Part shown: positions 4,688 to 5,454 of the stretch, piece after piece
Layout of the letters: every line of letters begins with the position of its first letter
Position numbering within the stretch: the stretch's first letter is position 1
From: Chloroflexota bacterium
Lineage (GTDB): Bacteria > Chloroflexota > Anaerolineae > B4-G1 > SLSP01
DNA length: 5,454 bases
Reading direction: 5' to 3'
NCBI GenBank assembly: GCA_022707665.1
Contig: JAKJAE010000214.1
Span: 1 to 5,454 of the forward strand
Translations under genes and position numbers: made by a program
Notes under the pieces: model-generated
What the model was told of the DNA's origin: nothing
What the model saw: the letters and a program-made list of their open reading frames with translations, nothing else
The model's database searches: none

Positions 4688-5454
4688 ATGGTCAAACAAC
4701 CACGAGCGTCAGGGGCAGGTGCCCGCCAGACGCTGCTCCAGAGGCCCAGTGCACTGTTTGTCGCGGGCGGGTTGCTCTTCTTTGTCATTGTGCAGGTGCT
4801 GCTGAGCTTTGAGGTCCTGAACAACTTCTGGCGCGGGATCATCTACTGGGGTGCCGCCATCACGATGGTCGCGCTTGGTCTCAACCTGATCTACGGATTC
4901 TGTGGGCAGTTCTCACTGGGTCAGTATGGTTTCTATGCCATTGGGTCCTATGCCGCGGCGGACGTGACGTGGCGCTGGACACACTCCGATCCATCGGGCA
5001 TCGTCGTTGTTCTGTTTGGGTCCTTGCTAGCGCTGCTCTTCTACGTGGGGGTCTCGAAGCTGCTCGGAGCGTTCTACCGGGTAAACGTGATGACGCGTTT
5101 CACTTTCTTCGTCATCGCGACCATCGCGGCGTTCGCTATCACGGTGCGGTTCCTGGTGCCGTTCCTTGGCCCTGTCGTTACAGGTCTGCTCAACGCGTTC
5201 CCGGCAGGCATTTCCGACAAGGTCGTCTTCTTCATTGCACTGCTGGGCGGCGCAGCTCTCGCTGGCATCGCGAGTTTCCTCTTTGGCATTCCGGTGCTCG
5301 AGCTGGGCTCGGACTACTTTGGTATCGCGACGTTGGGATTCACCGTCATTGTGAAGGTCCTGCTCGATAACACCGATACACTCCTGCCTTTTCCCGAAAT
5401 GAAGGGGGCTCGAGGCATGATCGGCATTCCGCAATGGACCACGTGGCCGTGGGT
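4688..5454 (+). CDS. livM: Branched-chain amino acid ABC transporter permease LivM, 3' end beyond the window
   Basis: LivM is the partner membrane subunit of LivH. The frame is open from 4688 to the right edge (255 codons seen). Residues from the ATG at 4688: first helix about 22-41; then IYWGAAITMVALGLNLIYGF (53-72) and GQFSLGQYGFYAIGSYAA (73-90), the LivM counterpart of the usual G..SLGH..F..IGAY motif with Gln in place of His; and, much later, GIPVLELGSDYFGIATLGF (200-218), matching the family G.P.LRLRGDYLAIVTLGF, and KGARGMIGIP (239-248), matching the conserved GG..G..GIP loop. Between the last two family blocks of the first half and GIPVLEL lie about 110 residues with several hydrophobic segments, whereas E. 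coli LivM has about 35, so roughly 75-85 residues are extra. The RGDY motif has become GSDY. No frame break is seen. The gene lies 12 nt after livH; livG and livF would be expected next. Confidence 0.92.
   Translation, partial: MVKQPRASGAGARQTLLQRPSALFVAGGLLFFVIVQVLLSFEVLNNFWRGIIYWGAAITMVALGLNLIYGFCGQFSLGQYGFYAIGSYAAADVTWRWTHSDPSGIVVVLFGSLLALLFYVGVSKLLGAFYRVNVMTRFTFFVIATIAAFAITVRFLVPFLGPVVTGLLNAFPAGISDKVVFFIALLGGAALAGIASFLFGIPVLELGSDYFGIATLGFTVIVKVLLDNTDTLLPFPEMKGARGMIGIPQWTTWPW

Noticed and set aside
4969..5370. 133-codon frame inside livM
   Set aside because: Shadow of livM in another frame; livM is continuous and family-like through the whole stretch.
1..5454. CRISPR array, tRNA, rRNA, insertion sequence or prophage signals
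   Set aside because: No regularly spaced repeats, no cloverleaf with TTCGA arm, no rRNA-like stretch, no transposase or terminal repeats were seen. No new defence or other exotic system is supported by this window.

Overview
The window is bacterial chromosomal DNA of moderately high GC. It holds the end of a translation-factor gene, a ribosomal protein gene, a small membrane protein gene, and the front of a branched-chain amino acid type (Liv/HAAT) ABC transporter operon that runs off the right edge. The mix of EF-G, a long L25/CTC protein with an acidic tail, and a lipoprotein LivK followed by unusually large LivH and LivM permeases would fit a Chloroflexota-like bacterium. That assignment is an inference of low certainty; no marker here fixes the phylum.

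Left part (1-1472). The C-terminal 128 codons of elongation factor G (+ strand) end at 388 and are followed by a strong intrinsic terminator. Facing it on the - strand is rplY (ribosomal protein L25), with its own sigma70-type promoter and a leader of about 160 nt rich in hairpins. Just beyond the rplY stop, on the same strand, lies a 28-codon piece that reads as the last strand of translation initiation factor IF-1 with no room for the rest of the gene. It is most simply an infA remnant.

Middle (1469-2113). A four-helix membrane protein of unknown function (- strand) diverges from the transporter operon (+ strand). Their two promoters are back to back, with the -35 boxes one base apart. The region carries three small palindromes, one of which (GTACAA-N9-TTGTAC) covers the operon's -10 box and predicted start point and is the best operator candidate in the window.

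Right part (2114-5454). livK encodes a lipid-anchored solute-binding protein. A long imperfect hairpin in the livK-livH gap may lower downstream expression relative to the binding protein. livH is split by a frame change near 4160-4205: both halves are recognisable, but in different frames. livM follows, with its Shine-Dalgarno overlapping the livH stop, and is cut by the window edge. The binding protein would deliver substrate to the LivH/LivM membrane channel; the ATPases (LivG/LivF) are not in the window and are expected downstream. Both permeases carry an extra hydrophobic block of roughly 65-85 residues relative to E. coli LivH and LivM, which is the most unusual protein-level observation here.
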